Shown: positions 54,131 to 62,399 of the stretch, piece by piece
How positions within the stretch are numbered: position 1 is the stretch's first letter
How the letters are laid out: every line of letters begins with the position of its first letter
Assembly: GCF_000272105.2 (NCBI RefSeq)
Contig: NZ_AJZD02000174.1
Location: forward strand, 62,001-126,000
Length of the DNA stretch: 64,000 nucleotides
Reading direction: 5' to 3'
Source: Vibrio splendidus 12E03
GTDB taxonomy: Bacteria > Pseudomonadota > Gammaproteobacteria > Enterobacterales > Vibrionaceae
The notes under the pieces: model-generated
Database searches by the model: none
Told to the model about the DNA's origin: nothing
The model's input: the letters and a program-made list of their open reading frames with translations, nothing else
Translations under genes and position numbers: made by a program

Positions 54131-55120
54131 ATGCCTGAACATCACGACCTATTCACCACGCTTGAAAGCGAGATACGTCAAGCACCGCTTAATGAACAAA
54201 CGCGAACTAAGCTACTCGATAACCTTGAACAAATGAAAACCACAGAACTCAACATTCTGATCACGGGAGCTACTGGAGCTGGAAAAAGTTCTACGATAAA
54301 TGCCCTTTTCGACATGGCGATTGCAGAAGTAGGTACAAGCTGTGAGCCACACACACTAGGAATCAGTCAGTACCGCTTGAACAACCTAATTCTTTGGGAC
54401 AGTCCGGGCTTAGGGGATGGAGTCGAAGAAGATGAGCAACACGCTCGCTTACTAGAAAAGACATTGAAAGCCAAAGATGACCAAAAACGTTTTGTGATCG
54501 ATTTAGTCCTTGTCGTTCTTGATGGGGGTTCACGTGACTTAGGGACACCCACCACTTTAATCAACGACGTACTTATTCCGGCATTGGGAAAAGAAGCTCA
54601 GCACCGTCTAATGATTGCCATCAATCAAGCAGATAATGCTTTGAAAGGGAACCAAGCCTGGAACCATGAAAGTAATACTCCAACTTCCGCAGCAAAAGCT
54701 CACCTAGAAGCCATGGTGAACTCCATTCATCGTCGTGTACTGCGGGCTACAGGGGTTTATTTAAAACCGATTTACTACGTCGCTGGTCACTGTGATGGCA
54801 CAACCAAACAACGTCCCTATAACCTTTCCAAGCTGTTGTATCTGATTGTTGAACGCCTACCAAAAAATAAACGGCTCATACTGGCGAATCGTACGCTTTC
54901 CCCTCGACATGAGAATTGGGAAGACAACGATGCCAGTGATTACAACAACAAAACCAGTTTTAGCTTATGGGAAGCCATCTTCGATACGACAACTAAAGGT
55001 GCAGAGTATGGGGGGGAGATAGGAAGCATCTTTGGCTCGACAGGCCAACACATTGGGAAAGTCATAGGAGGCGCGCTAGGAGCCTGCCTAGGTGGCTTGC
55101 GTTACATCTTCGGCTGGTAG
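54131..55120 (+). CDS. YfjP/YeeP-like GTPase
   Basis: This 329-residue GTPase has G1 GATGAGKSS (46-54), G3 DSPGLGD (90-96) and G4 NQAD near 165. A glycine-rich C-terminus (EYGGEIGSIFGSTGQHIGKVIGGALGACLGG) may be a membrane-contacting amphipathic end. YfjP/YeeP proteins are standard partners of RadC, YkvA and AlpA in P4-like islands; their role is unknown. Confidence 0.85.
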   Translation: MPEHHDLFTTLESEIRQAPLNEQTRTKLLDNLEQMKTTELNILITGATGAGKSSTINALFDMAIAEVGTSCEPHTLGISQYRLNNLILWDSPGLGDGVEEDEQHARLLEKTLKAKDDQKRFVIDLVLVVLDGGSRDLGTPTTLINDVLIPALGKEAQHRLMIAINQADNALKGNQAWNHESNTPTSAAKAHLEAMVNSIHRRVLRATGVYLKPIYYVAGHCDGTTKQRPYNLSKLLYLIVERLPKNKRLILANRTLSPRHENWEDNDASDYNNKTSFSLWEAIFDTTTKGAEYGGEIGSIFGSTGQHIGKVIGGALGACLGGLRYIFGW

Positions 55121-55227
55121 GTAGTCTCATACAGCCCAACCTCACAAACCAACACTCTCTTCGACACAAGTTGTCGTAGCCATCTTTTAGTATCAACTCA
55201 TTGAATAATAGATAAAGGATATCTCTC

Positions 55228-55674
55228 ATGAAACCTATTGTAATTACCGCAGCACTAACACTACTTATGACCTTTACTGCATCTGCTGAGGGCTACAAAG
55301 TCGAATACAAAGACATCAACACCCGATGGGGACCAAAGACGAAAATATATGTAACGTCTCTCTTTGACTACTCGACTGTCTTCGGTATCGAAGTTAACCG
55401 AGGTAACTGTGAAGTCGCTAGACCAGAAACCCCAAAGATTACCGTCAACAAGAATAAGTACAGCCAATCTGAAGAGTTACTCAAAAACATGAGCAACCCT
55501 GATTACAAAAAGCCATCCAATAATAGCAAGTCTGGTGGTGTGGAATGGCTTCCTTATCCCGAAGTGGATTTGAAGTACGGAGAGTCTACTGGTTATGTCA
55601 CTACAACGCCCTGTAGAGTCCTACAGATTGATATTCACTCTAGTGAAGGGAGTTACCGCTTTAATGCGGATTAA
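55228..55674 (+). CDS. Small secreted periplasmic protein, unknown function
   Basis: This 148-residue protein begins with a signal peptide, MKPIVITAALTLLMTFTASA, with cleavage likely after TASA (residue 20). The mature part has two Cys (in NRGNCEVAR and TTPCRVLQ) that could form one disulfide bond, and is mostly beta. No family recognised. It is the last gene of the rightward set before a terminator. Confidence 0.65.
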   Translation: MKPIVITAALTLLMTFTASAEGYKVEYKDINTRWGPKTKIYVTSLFDYSTVFGIEVNRGNCEVARPETPKITVNKNKYSQSEELLKNMSNPDYKKPSNNSKSGGVEWLPYPEVDLKYGESTGYVTTTPCRVLQIDIHSSEGSYRFNAD

Positions 55675-55680
55675 ATAACT

Positions 55681-55707
55681 GAAAGGCCACTAGGGCCTTT
55701 CTTTTTT
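55681..55707 (+). terminator. Terminator after the periplasmic protein gene
   Basis: GAAAGGCC actag GGCCTTTC is followed by TTTTTT, 7 bases past the stop codon. Confidence 0.88.
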
Positions 55708-55713
55708 GTCTTC

Positions 55714-56361
55714 TCACTTACGACTACTTCCAAAGTTTTTCTCTCTGCTTCCATACTGTTTACTTTCTCCCTTAGCAAAGTAACTGACTCGATAGAAAGC
55801 TTGCTTGTATTGTTCCTCAAAGGTCTTGCTATCGTTCCGCCTATTAATTTCATAGCGACCATTATCTGGGAAGTTAATAACACTATTTACTTGTTCGACC
55901 TTAAGACCTGTAGCACTTGCCCAAGCTTTAGAAATCATGCCTGAAATATAATCACTCGTAATGTTGTCATAAGGCCCGATACTTTGAAAAACATCACCGT
56001 TAAGCAATACAGCAACATGGTAATGAGGATGCTCAGAAGACACTACTTCCTTGCACCAAATAAATCTTGGCTTACATTGTCGTTTGTTACCCTTCCGCTT
56101 TAAGTAGGCAGATAACATCTCTTTAAAGGATTCTTGAAATTTAGTGATTTGCTTACTTGATACTCCCCCTGTTGAAAGCACAATGGGGTACTTTAAATCC
56201 ACACGTAGTAACAACGTTCGCGGGTGTTGGCCCAGAGCATTATCAAACGCTTTCTTGATTGAAGAGAGATAGGATACTTTTAGCTGTCCTTTCTTGGAGT
56301 ATACCGGTAAGTCCATATCATCAATGGTGAGTATTTTTGCATGTTCAAGATGGTTGTTCAT
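55714..56361 (-). CDS. Inovirus Gp2-like (YagK/YfjJ) HUH protein
   Basis: This 215-residue protein matches the YagK/YfjJ C-terminal, inovirus Gp2-like family of P4-type elements. The double-His motif HPHYHVAVLLNG is at about residues 111-122, with the strand RTLLLRVDLKYP before it and FYRVSYFAKGESKQYG near the end (the candidate nucleophile Tyr lies here). By analogy it nicks and replicates the element by rolling circle. I chose ATG 56361, with AGGA 9 bases upstream; an ATG three codons earlier is too close to it. Confidence 0.78.
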   Translation of the reverse strand: MNNHLEHAKILTIDDMDLPVYSKKGQLKVSYLSSIKKAFDNALGQHPRTLLLRVDLKYPIVLSTGGVSSKQITKFQESFKEMLSAYLKRKGNKRQCKPRFIWCKEVVSSEHPHYHVAVLLNGDVFQSIGPYDNITSDYISGMISKAWASATGLKVEQVNSVINFPDNGRYEINRRNDSKTFEEQYKQAFYRVSYFAKGESKQYGSREKNFGSSRK

Positions 56362-56370
56362 TTCTATCAT

Positions 56371-56541
56371 TCCTATTGGTTAGTGTTCTCAATAGGTAGA
56401 TAGGTTGTTGTAATTAATTAGATAAGATTAAAGGTAATAATATTATTACCGACAGTTTTCGCCCCCGACCTTTAGTAAGGTTCCTTTGCATAATAAGGGA
56501 TTATCTTAGGTATAAACTTGCAATTGTCACTCTGATAAAAA
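56371..56541. other. Palindrome-rich gap upstream of the Gp2-like gene
   Basis: GGTAATAATATTATTACC (56433-56450) is a perfect 18-bp AT-rich palindrome, and ACCTT tagt AAGGT is another at about 56468-56481. The gap lies upstream of the HUH gene, where a replication origin and its promoter would be expected. Confidence 0.45.
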
Positions 56542-57624
56542 CTAATCGAAAAAGACTAAAAACCTCTCCATGGGAGACTTATAACTTAACTCAATGTTAT
56601 CCAATGATAACTCGGTAATGGCGTCCTGTTGTCTAAGAACAAAATGACAAATCCTGATTGCCCTCTTTACCATAAACTCTAGCAATTGCCTCTGATACTC
56701 ATTAGTAATATCCAACCTCTCGAAAACAGTTGTAATTGCATTTCGATAGTCCTCTATGCAAGTTTCCTTAGATATTTTTTTACAATTTATTAGCCCCAGA
56801 ACTAACACTTCTAACTTGTAATCAATCTGACGCAGTAAACTATGAGTTAATTGTTGCTCCAAGACAACATAGTAAGCAAATCTGCCTAACGTCCTTCTAT
56901 CAGATTTAGGTTTATTGTTTCTATGATACTCTCTATCAACATCAACCAGAGAGGCGATACTCCCCCCTTCTGAAAATAGGATCTCTGTACCTTGGGGACG
57001 TTTTATTCCTAACGTCTGTAAATCCAAAAAGTACACTGCTTTACATTTACCCAGGTAGTGATGACAAACTCCGGGAATATAATGCTTGATGGTTTCCATC
57101 TGCTTCAATTTCTTCACCATCGATTGAACTCTCTTTTCAGTGCACCCCATCCAATGAGCGATTTCGACAACACCGACGTTATCTACAGCCCCCACTCCAT
57201 TTGATACCCCTACCAATATTGTAGCTAGCATCCTATAACCGGGAGCGAGAATGCTCTTACTACGAATTAGCTTTCTAATTCTGGATAAAGCTAAGGAGCT
57301 CAACTCCACCGAACTTTTTTCGATAAGGCTGTCCAAAACCTGTTGTTCGATTTGATAACTCGATACTTGTCTTCCTCGCGATCGCTTATCATCGGTTTTA
57401 ACATTCGGAACAATAACTCCCAAGTCCAGCAGTTGCTTTTTACTCTTCACAATCTGAGTTCTAGAGAAACCATAATCTTCAACCATATCTATTAGTCTCT
57501 TGCTGTAATTTTGTGTTGGTGACATGTCCCTACACATAAAAATAAGCAACATTTTGCTTTCAGCACTTAAACCTTTAATGCGTGAATAAACTATCTTTGC
57601 GTATATCAAACTATTTAAATCCAT
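56542..57624 (-). CDS. Winged-helix protein, possible replication or regulatory factor
   Basis: This 360-residue protein has two winged-helix-like segments: SKRLIDMVEDYGFSRTQIVKSKKQLLDLGVI (about 42-72) and VVEIAHWMGCTEKRVQSMVKKLKQME (about 152-178). The C-terminal half is helical with no recognised domain. A plasmid-type Rep or a transcriptional regulator would both fit. It is divergent from the coiled-coil gene and shares a short operator-like gap of 49 bases with it. Confidence 0.55.
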   Translation of the reverse strand: MDLNSLIYAKIVYSRIKGLSAESKMLLIFMCRDMSPTQNYSKRLIDMVEDYGFSRTQIVKSKKQLLDLGVIVPNVKTDDKRSRGRQVSSYQIEQQVLDSLIEKSSVELSSLALSRIRKLIRSKSILAPGYRMLATILVGVSNGVGAVDNVGVVEIAHWMGCTEKRVQSMVKKLKQMETIKHYIPGVCHHYLGKCKAVYFLDLQTLGIKRPQGTEILFSEGGSIASLVDVDREYHRNNKPKSDRRTLGRFAYYVVLEQQLTHSLLRQIDYKLEVLVLGLINCKKISKETCIEDYRNAITTVFERLDITNEYQRQLLEFMVKRAIRICHFVLRQQDAITELSLDNIELSYKSPMERFLVFFD

Positions 57625-57640
57625 ACTCAGGGGTATTATT

Positions 57641-57664
57641 TCCAGACTTTATTATAAATCTGGA
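57641..57664. promoter_or_regulatory. Operator-like inverted repeat
   Basis: TCCAGA and TCTGGA flank a 12-base AT-rich centre in the 49-base divergent gap. The right half ends 10 bases before the coiled-coil gene. Confidence 0.45.
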
Positions 57665-57673
57665 CTATGTACT

Positions 57674-58438
57674 GTGACTAAGTCCTCAGACATAACTACA
57701 ACAAAGGCTGTACAATTCTCAAACAAAAAAAGCAAGAAATGTGTGGTTAGGAAATTGAAAATACTGAAAGACTTTAGCTTTAAAAATGAAAAGCATACCG
57801 CTTGGCTCACCCAATACTTAAAGAACTCCCGTGAAAAATCTAATCCGCGTCAACAAAGTTTTTTTCAATTATTACCAATCTTTGAAGATGTAAATGGAGA
57901 GATATTTGAGCAATTTGTAAGCTCACTGCCGAAGGACGATGCCGAAGCAATGGTATTAATGAAGAGACTAAAAGCAGCTTGGACAAAACAACTAACTAGA
58001 AGTAAAGATAAGAGTAATGGTGCAACATATTACAACTTAGAGTTGACCTCACAGCTTAAAACAGAGTTAAAAAAATTAGCAGGAAAGAATAGCTACAAAG
58101 AAACAATAGAAGGCCTAATAACTAGTGCTTTTCAGGAAGAACAGAAAATACGAAAAAAGAAAAATCAAGAAGAAACTCTGACACTCCAAAACCTTAAAGC
58201 CATTGAGCTAAGTAACGAGCTAAAAGCGAAAAACCTTCAAATTATTGAACTGAACGACGAGTTGAAGTCGAAAAATGAAGAGGTTGTAAAACTACATACA
58301 GAGCTAGAAGCACTTAGGCTAACTTCTAATAAGCCAAGGAAGCCTAGCCCCCCAGAGGATGACCTACCAGTTAAGCTGACACTATCTCGCCGTACCAGAG
58401 CTACTCTTTATGTGAATTCTAAAGAAAAAAGCAATTAG
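57674..58438 (+). CDS. Coiled-coil protein of unknown function
   Basis: This 254-residue protein starts with GTG (no ATG is usable). The N-terminus is basic (SNKKSKKCVVRKLKILKD). YYNLELTSQLKTELKKLAGK looks like a small DNA-binding ribbon-helix-helix stretch near residue 120. A long heptad-type coiled coil follows (IELSNELKAKNLQIIELNDE and similar, about 165-220), then a Pro-rich tail. Its role might be partition or regulation of the element; no family is recognised. Confidence 0.55.
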   Translation: MTKSSDITTTKAVQFSNKKSKKCVVRKLKILKDFSFKNEKHTAWLTQYLKNSREKSNPRQQSFFQLLPIFEDVNGEIFEQFVSSLPKDDAEAMVLMKRLKAAWTKQLTRSKDKSNGATYYNLELTSQLKTELKKLAGKNSYKETIEGLITSAFQEEQKIRKKKNQEETLTLQNLKAIELSNELKAKNLQIIELNDELKSKNEEVVKLHTELEALRLTSNKPRKPSPPEDDLPVKLTLSRRTRATLYVNSKEKSN

Positions 58439-58466
58439 TAGAATTTAATTCTTCAGGGTTGACATT

Positions 58467-58486
58467 TAGCAGTACCATTAGCAGTA
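58467..58486 (+). promoter_or_regulatory. TAGCAGTA arm-type boxes, right end of element 3
   Basis: TAGCAGTACC (58467) and TAGCAGTATT (58479) are 12 bp apart, the spacing seen at the left end of the element. Confidence 0.6.
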
Positions 58487-58550
58487 TTTAAATAATCAAA
58501 TTGACTTTAAATCAAATAAAAACAAAAAGATAAAACACCAATTCAGATGA

Positions 58551-58567
58551 CGCCAGCCCACCAAACG
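58551..58567 (+). other. Damaged att site 4
   Basis: CGCCAGCCCACCAAACG corresponds to CGCCAGCTCCACCAAACG of att 2 with one base missing, and the sequence upstream no longer matches the ssrA T-arm. The downstream sequence matches att 2. Confidence 0.65.
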
Positions 58568-58575
58568 TTTGGAAA

Positions 58576-58607
58576 GGGCGGTAAGTCACTGATTTACCGC
58601 CCTTTTT
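58576..58607 (+). terminator. Terminator after att 4
   Basis: GGGCGGTAA gtcactga TTTACCGCCC is followed by TTTTT. It is the same hairpin as after att 2, with a slightly longer stem. Confidence 0.85.
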
Positions 58608-58659
58608 GTATTTGTAACTTCGATATTAGGCTGTTTGTACTACATTTTGGTACTAAGAC

Positions 58660-59436
58660 ATGCACTATTTATCTATCTCGAAATCCGGTATTTGGCAGTT
58701 CCGATATCAGATCCCCTCTGAGCATCGACATCGGTTTAATGGATTCCATGAGATCAAGCGCTCGCTGAAAACATCCAACAAAGACAAAGCTATTATTTTG
58801 GCGTTAGAGCTAGAGATACAGGTTCGTCGTACCATTTTAGCGCCAACTACTAACGCAACATCACCTCAAGTAAAACCTCTAAACCAAGATAAAACACATA
58901 CCGCAACCAAAGCCAAACAAACTAAAACGCTATCGCCTGAAAAGATACTGGAACGCTTTTGTCTCTACAAAGCCCAACATATATCGCCAAAGGCCGTCGG
59001 AATGCTGAAAGCTAAGTGCCAAACCGTTCTAGGGTTAATAGGAAAGACAAGCCTTACCGATATACGGAGAGGTAACGCCGAGGATGCCGTGCGCCTCTTA
59101 CGAATGTATCCCGTCAATATGAGAAAGCACTCCCAATTTAAGGGTCTAACGGCAAAGGGAGCGATTGAACTCAATAAGAATCTTGATATGCCGACACTGA
59201 GCGAAGAGTCCGTAAAAGATTACTGCCAGAAAATGTCAGGCTTCTTCGAGTGGTGTCTCTTAAACGAACTCACCGATATCAACCCATTCAAAGCAATCCG
59301 CTTTCGCAAACAGCGCAAAGACAGTGACGCCAAAAACGCATATACGAAAACAGACTTACAAAAAATCTTTAGTTCCGAGATTCATACTAAGCGACAGTTC
59401 AAACATCCGCAATGGACAGCATCAATCCTTATGTAA
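58660..59436 (+). pseudogene. Truncated integrase (integrase-2 type)
   Basis: The first 248 or so residues are nearly the same as integrase 2 (MHYLSISKSGIWQFRYQIPS; DIRRGNAEDAVRLLRMYPVN). Similarity stops at HTKRQFKH, where integrase 2 continues AYYYWLPLLAYFTGARQ. Here the frame runs on for ten unrelated codons (PQWTASILM) to a stop. All catalytic residues (R, HxxR, H, Y) are lost, so it cannot recombine DNA. The break lies at about 59406, close to the end of the leftward helicase gene. If still expressed, the DNA-binding part could act as an inhibitor; this is speculation. Confidence 0.88.
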
Positions 59437-59452
59437 TTTCAGTCTCACTCAA

Positions 59453-61813
59453 CTACTCGGATGCAGTATCTACAGGCAAGTCTAATGAAGGCTGATGCCC
59501 ACGTCCTTGGAATTCCTCTTCAAAACCAAGGGCTTTATAACCTTTCTCTCGCTTCTTAAACATTCGTTGTAACATTGGCAATTTAGTATCTACGTAGTCA
59601 ATCACCTTCACTTCCATTTTACCTTGATATTGCCTTTGAATTCGCCCTACATACTGTATTAGCGAGCCTTTCCACGATACAGGTAACGCTAAGATCAATG
59701 TATCCAGTCTCGGTAAATCAAACCCTTCACCGATAAACTTTCCTGTGGCAACAAGTACCTGAGCTGAGTCGAGCTGATCCATCACTTGTTTCAGAGACTT
59801 CTTTTTCATAGCTCCAACAAGTAGCTGAACTTGAACCCCCTCTTCAACCAAAGTATTATAAATAGTGGCTGCATGCTCTCTTCTCTCAGTCAAAATGATA
59901 GGAACTCGACCTTTCAATATTTCAGATTGAGTATCAGATAAGATTTGCTTGTTTCTCTCAGGATGTTCCATAAGCCAACGATAGACTTCTGATATATGTG
60001 GCTTTGATTCATCATTAGTCAGAACAAGCGGTGGTACATACGCGAGTTTTCTGCAATGCAGTATCTGTTGGAATTGAGATGTTTTATCAATCTTGATCGT
60101 GTGTCTCACCCTACCTAATTGCATAAAAATAATGGGTTGATGCCCATCTCTACGTTCTAAAGTCGCACTTACCCCATAGACATATTTCGCATGAGCCTCT
60201 GACAACACACGTTCATATTGCGGTGCAGATAAATGATGACATTCATCAACAATGATCTGACCATACTCCTGAATCATTGGGTTTACAGTATTATCACCTC
60301 GGTTTATCAGGCTTTGATAGGTAGCAATATCGACTTGAGCTGTTGGGTTTTTCCTTGCCCCAGTATAAATACCGATATCAATGCCGTCAGAGAAGGCTGT
60401 TAGACGTTCCTTCCATTGGTCTGCGAGTTGCTTGCTATGCACTAAAATCAGCGTATTAACTTTGCGTTGAGCTATCAGACCGATAGCCGTCACCGTCTTA
60501 CCGAAAGCAGTTGGAGCATGTAGCACACCACAATCAAACTTAAGCAAGGAATCCACTGCTTTTTGCTGTGATTGTCGTAACTCACCCTGAAAGTTAACTA
60601 ACTCCAATTTCTGCCCAAGCGTTCTTTTATCAACGAGATCTACCTTGATATGCAGATCCGCCAAGATTTCCTGTACATCATCAAGGCAGCCTCTAGGTAA
60701 GCTTAAATAGCCATTATCTAACTCCGCTAAGCATATAAAGCGAGCTATACCATTAGTTGAAAGACGCATGCCCTGCGCTTTAAAAAACTTGGGGTTAGAA
60801 AATGATGCTAACTTTTTGAGCCTAGCGACTAATGGATTTGGAAGCTCAGAGAGAGTTAAATAAATTCGGTTTGCCAATACTACGGTTACGTTTGACGGAC
60901 ACCCATCAATGCCCGATGTTGGCAATACGTTACGTTCCCAAGGTTTCAAATCGCTAACGTCTGGTTGTTTAGCTTTTTTCTCTATAGCCGATATCAGATT
61001 TTCAAGTTTAGATACAGCTACTTTCTGAACTGATTTTAATGCCAACCATTGGTCGCTATAGGGCTGACCAAAACGATCCAAAAACACTGAATTTTGATTA
61101 GCCCTTGCTTGTTTTTGTAAGGGTAAGGCTATTAGATTGCCGATACCGCCAGTGGGTAAAACATCTTGATTAGGGAAGAGTCGGTCATAAGAATCAAAAG
61201 CTAATGCACTATGGATTTGCATCGCTTTGTCTAAGAGAAGAAAGCCTAATTCTCTTGCGTCCTTTGCTGTTGTTGCGGATTCAAAGAAAATCCAGACATG
61301 CGCTCCTTTACCTGAACGAGAGCGCTCCCACAAACAATCCAGATCATAAAACTCACACGCTTCAACATAAGCTTGAGATGCCTGAAGCCAGTCGCTTTTA
61401 TCAAAATCTATGGCTAATAAGAAACACGAATTGTCAGGCTGTATAGGATATAAGCCAATGACTTCAGCGCCAGTTAAGTGACGATAGATCGCATCTCTAT
61501 CCAGAGGTCTAAAAGCTTGATTCAAGCACTCTAAACACTTTACCTTCGGCTTTTCACATACCCCTTTCTGCCACTCATTGGAGCAAGCTATTGAGTAACC
61601 ATTTCGACCTGCCGAGTTTTGCCAACGATTAGCGTAACAGTGATGATTTCCTCGGAAGTAACTTTGAAATAGTTCAATTTTCTGTCCTGGAGTTAACAGA
61701 GTTTGCTCTGGATTCACAGTACTAGACAGTAACTCATTTCGTCTTTTCTCAAGCTGAGATAGCTCGGATTTCAACTGTTCAATTCTTTGATTTACTGACT
61801 CAAGCTCATCCAT
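59453..61813 (-). CDS. TOTE-like primase-helicase protein
   Basis: This protein of about 786 residues has an archaeo-eukaryotic primase-type N-terminal domain: a Cys cluster (CSNEWQKGVC, CLEC), LLAIDFDKSDW with the catalytic aspartates near residue 140, and SGKGAHVWIFF near 171. A superfamily 2 helicase follows (Walker A APTAFGKTVTA, motif II IVDECHHLS, motif VI QYVGRIQRQ). The pair of domains is that of TOTE conflict-system proteins, thought to act against mobile elements. It starts with a coiled-coil (about 1-30). ATG 61813 is preferred because AGGA is 11 bases upstream; ATG 61825 is possible. Confidence 0.75.
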   Translation of the reverse strand: MDELESVNQRIEQLKSELSQLEKRRNELLSSTVNPEQTLLTPGQKIELFQSYFRGNHHCYANRWQNSAGRNGYSIACSNEWQKGVCEKPKVKCLECLNQAFRPLDRDAIYRHLTGAEVIGLYPIQPDNSCFLLAIDFDKSDWLQASQAYVEACEFYDLDCLWERSRSGKGAHVWIFFESATTAKDARELGFLLLDKAMQIHSALAFDSYDRLFPNQDVLPTGGIGNLIALPLQKQARANQNSVFLDRFGQPYSDQWLALKSVQKVAVSKLENLISAIEKKAKQPDVSDLKPWERNVLPTSGIDGCPSNVTVVLANRIYLTLSELPNPLVARLKKLASFSNPKFFKAQGMRLSTNGIARFICLAELDNGYLSLPRGCLDDVQEILADLHIKVDLVDKRTLGQKLELVNFQGELRQSQQKAVDSLLKFDCGVLHAPTAFGKTVTAIGLIAQRKVNTLILVHSKQLADQWKERLTAFSDGIDIGIYTGARKNPTAQVDIATYQSLINRGDNTVNPMIQEYGQIIVDECHHLSAPQYERVLSEAHAKYVYGVSATLERRDGHQPIIFMQLGRVRHTIKIDKTSQFQQILHCRKLAYVPPLVLTNDESKPHISEVYRWLMEHPERNKQILSDTQSEILKGRVPIILTERREHAATIYNTLVEEGVQVQLLVGAMKKKSLKQVMDQLDSAQVLVATGKFIGEGFDLPRLDTLILALPVSWKGSLIQYVGRIQRQYQGKMEVKVIDYVDTKLPMLQRMFKKREKGYKALGFEEEFQGRGHQPSLDLPVDTASE

Positions 61814-61900
61814 GCTAAATATCATCCTGTATATAGATAAGTCAAAGCCAAGGGCTTTGATTGTTCTACTTTATTCCCTACTTGGTTTTATCCCAACAAA

Positions 61901-61934
61901 GGTATAATGTTAATAATATACCCTAGTAGGGATA
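61901..61934 (+). promoter_or_regulatory. Operator-like repeats upstream of the HipB-like gene
   Basis: GGTATA-N10-TATACC (61901-61922) overlaps TACCCTAGTAGGGATA (61919-61934). The second resembles in layout the HipB operator (TATCC-N8-GGATA), so autoregulation by the next gene is likely. The site lies between the two divergent genes. Confidence 0.5.
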
Positions 61935-61992
61935 GTGCTGCTTGAATCCCTTGTGAAAAGTAAGCATCAATAACCGTAAGGAATGACGAATT

Positions 61993-62235
61993 GTGATTTA
62001 TAGTCCACAGCAACTCGCTAATAGTTTACTGCTAATACGACAAAAAAATAAATGGACTCAGTCCGAAGTGGCAAAGAGAGTCGGCATAAAGCAAGCTACC
62101 ATTTCTAACTTTGAAAATAGACCAGATAAAGCCACGCTCTCTACCATGTTTAAAATCATTCAAGCCTTAGATCTGACAGTAAAGATTGAAACAAGAAATG
62201 AGAGCAACGGCATTCTTGATGAGGAAGATTGGTAA
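61993..62235 (+). CDS. HipB-like XRE-family regulator
   Basis: This 80-residue protein is an XRE helix-turn-helix repressor: WTQSEVAKRVGIKQATISNFENRPDKATLSTMFKIIQALDLTVKIE, the same layout as HipB. A HipA kinase is not seen next to it; the following gene is a DUF4143 ATPase. GTG 61993 follows AAGGA. It may repress its own promoter and the genes around it. Confidence 0.85.
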   Translation: MIYSPQQLANSLLLIRQKNKWTQSEVAKRVGIKQATISNFENRPDKATLSTMFKIIQALDLTVKIETRNESNGILDEEDW

Positions 62236-62399
62236 TATCGCAAATTCCCTGTATCAAATCATAAATCAACATTTTAATGCGCATACAAAAGAGAACTTAC
62301 CACACTTTTATGCGCATAAAAGTGTAAAATCAATACACAAACAAGCGCATTAATATGATAATGTGAGATTAAGCGTAACCAAAATACGAGCAACATGGT
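62236..62399. promoter_or_regulatory. Palindromic operator upstream of the DUF4143 ATPase
   Basis: A perfect 24-base palindrome centred on TGCGCA occupies 62302-62325 (half site ACACTTTTATGC). Related TGCGCAT and AGCGCATTA copies lie at about 62278 and 62344. The box CATAAAAGT is shared with the region before 63991. Confidence 0.6.

Larger units (their letters stand above)
33192..58563. mobile_element. Integrative element 3 (P4-type; dGTPase, Kiwa, PsyrTA-like, RM)
   Basis: It starts at att 3 with a P4-type integrase. Tandem TAGCAGTA boxes 12 bp apart occur at both ends (33301/33313 and 58467/58479). Cargo is a dense leftward defence block. The right half is a P4-like module with AlpA, RadC, GTPase, YkvA and a Gp2-like HUH protein. 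The right att (58551) is damaged, which might hinder precise excision. Confidence 0.82.
58439..58659. other. Junction region of elements 3 and 4
   Basis: It contains the two TAGCAGTA boxes, the damaged att 4, a terminator and the TGTACTA/GGTACTA box pair (58636 and 58649). The part from 58560 onward is nearly identical to 21444-21543 in front of integrase 2. Confidence 0.75.

Noticed and set aside
55671-55883. Separate small leftward gene
   Set aside because: It overlaps the Gp2-like gene on the same strand in another frame and the terminator at 55681.
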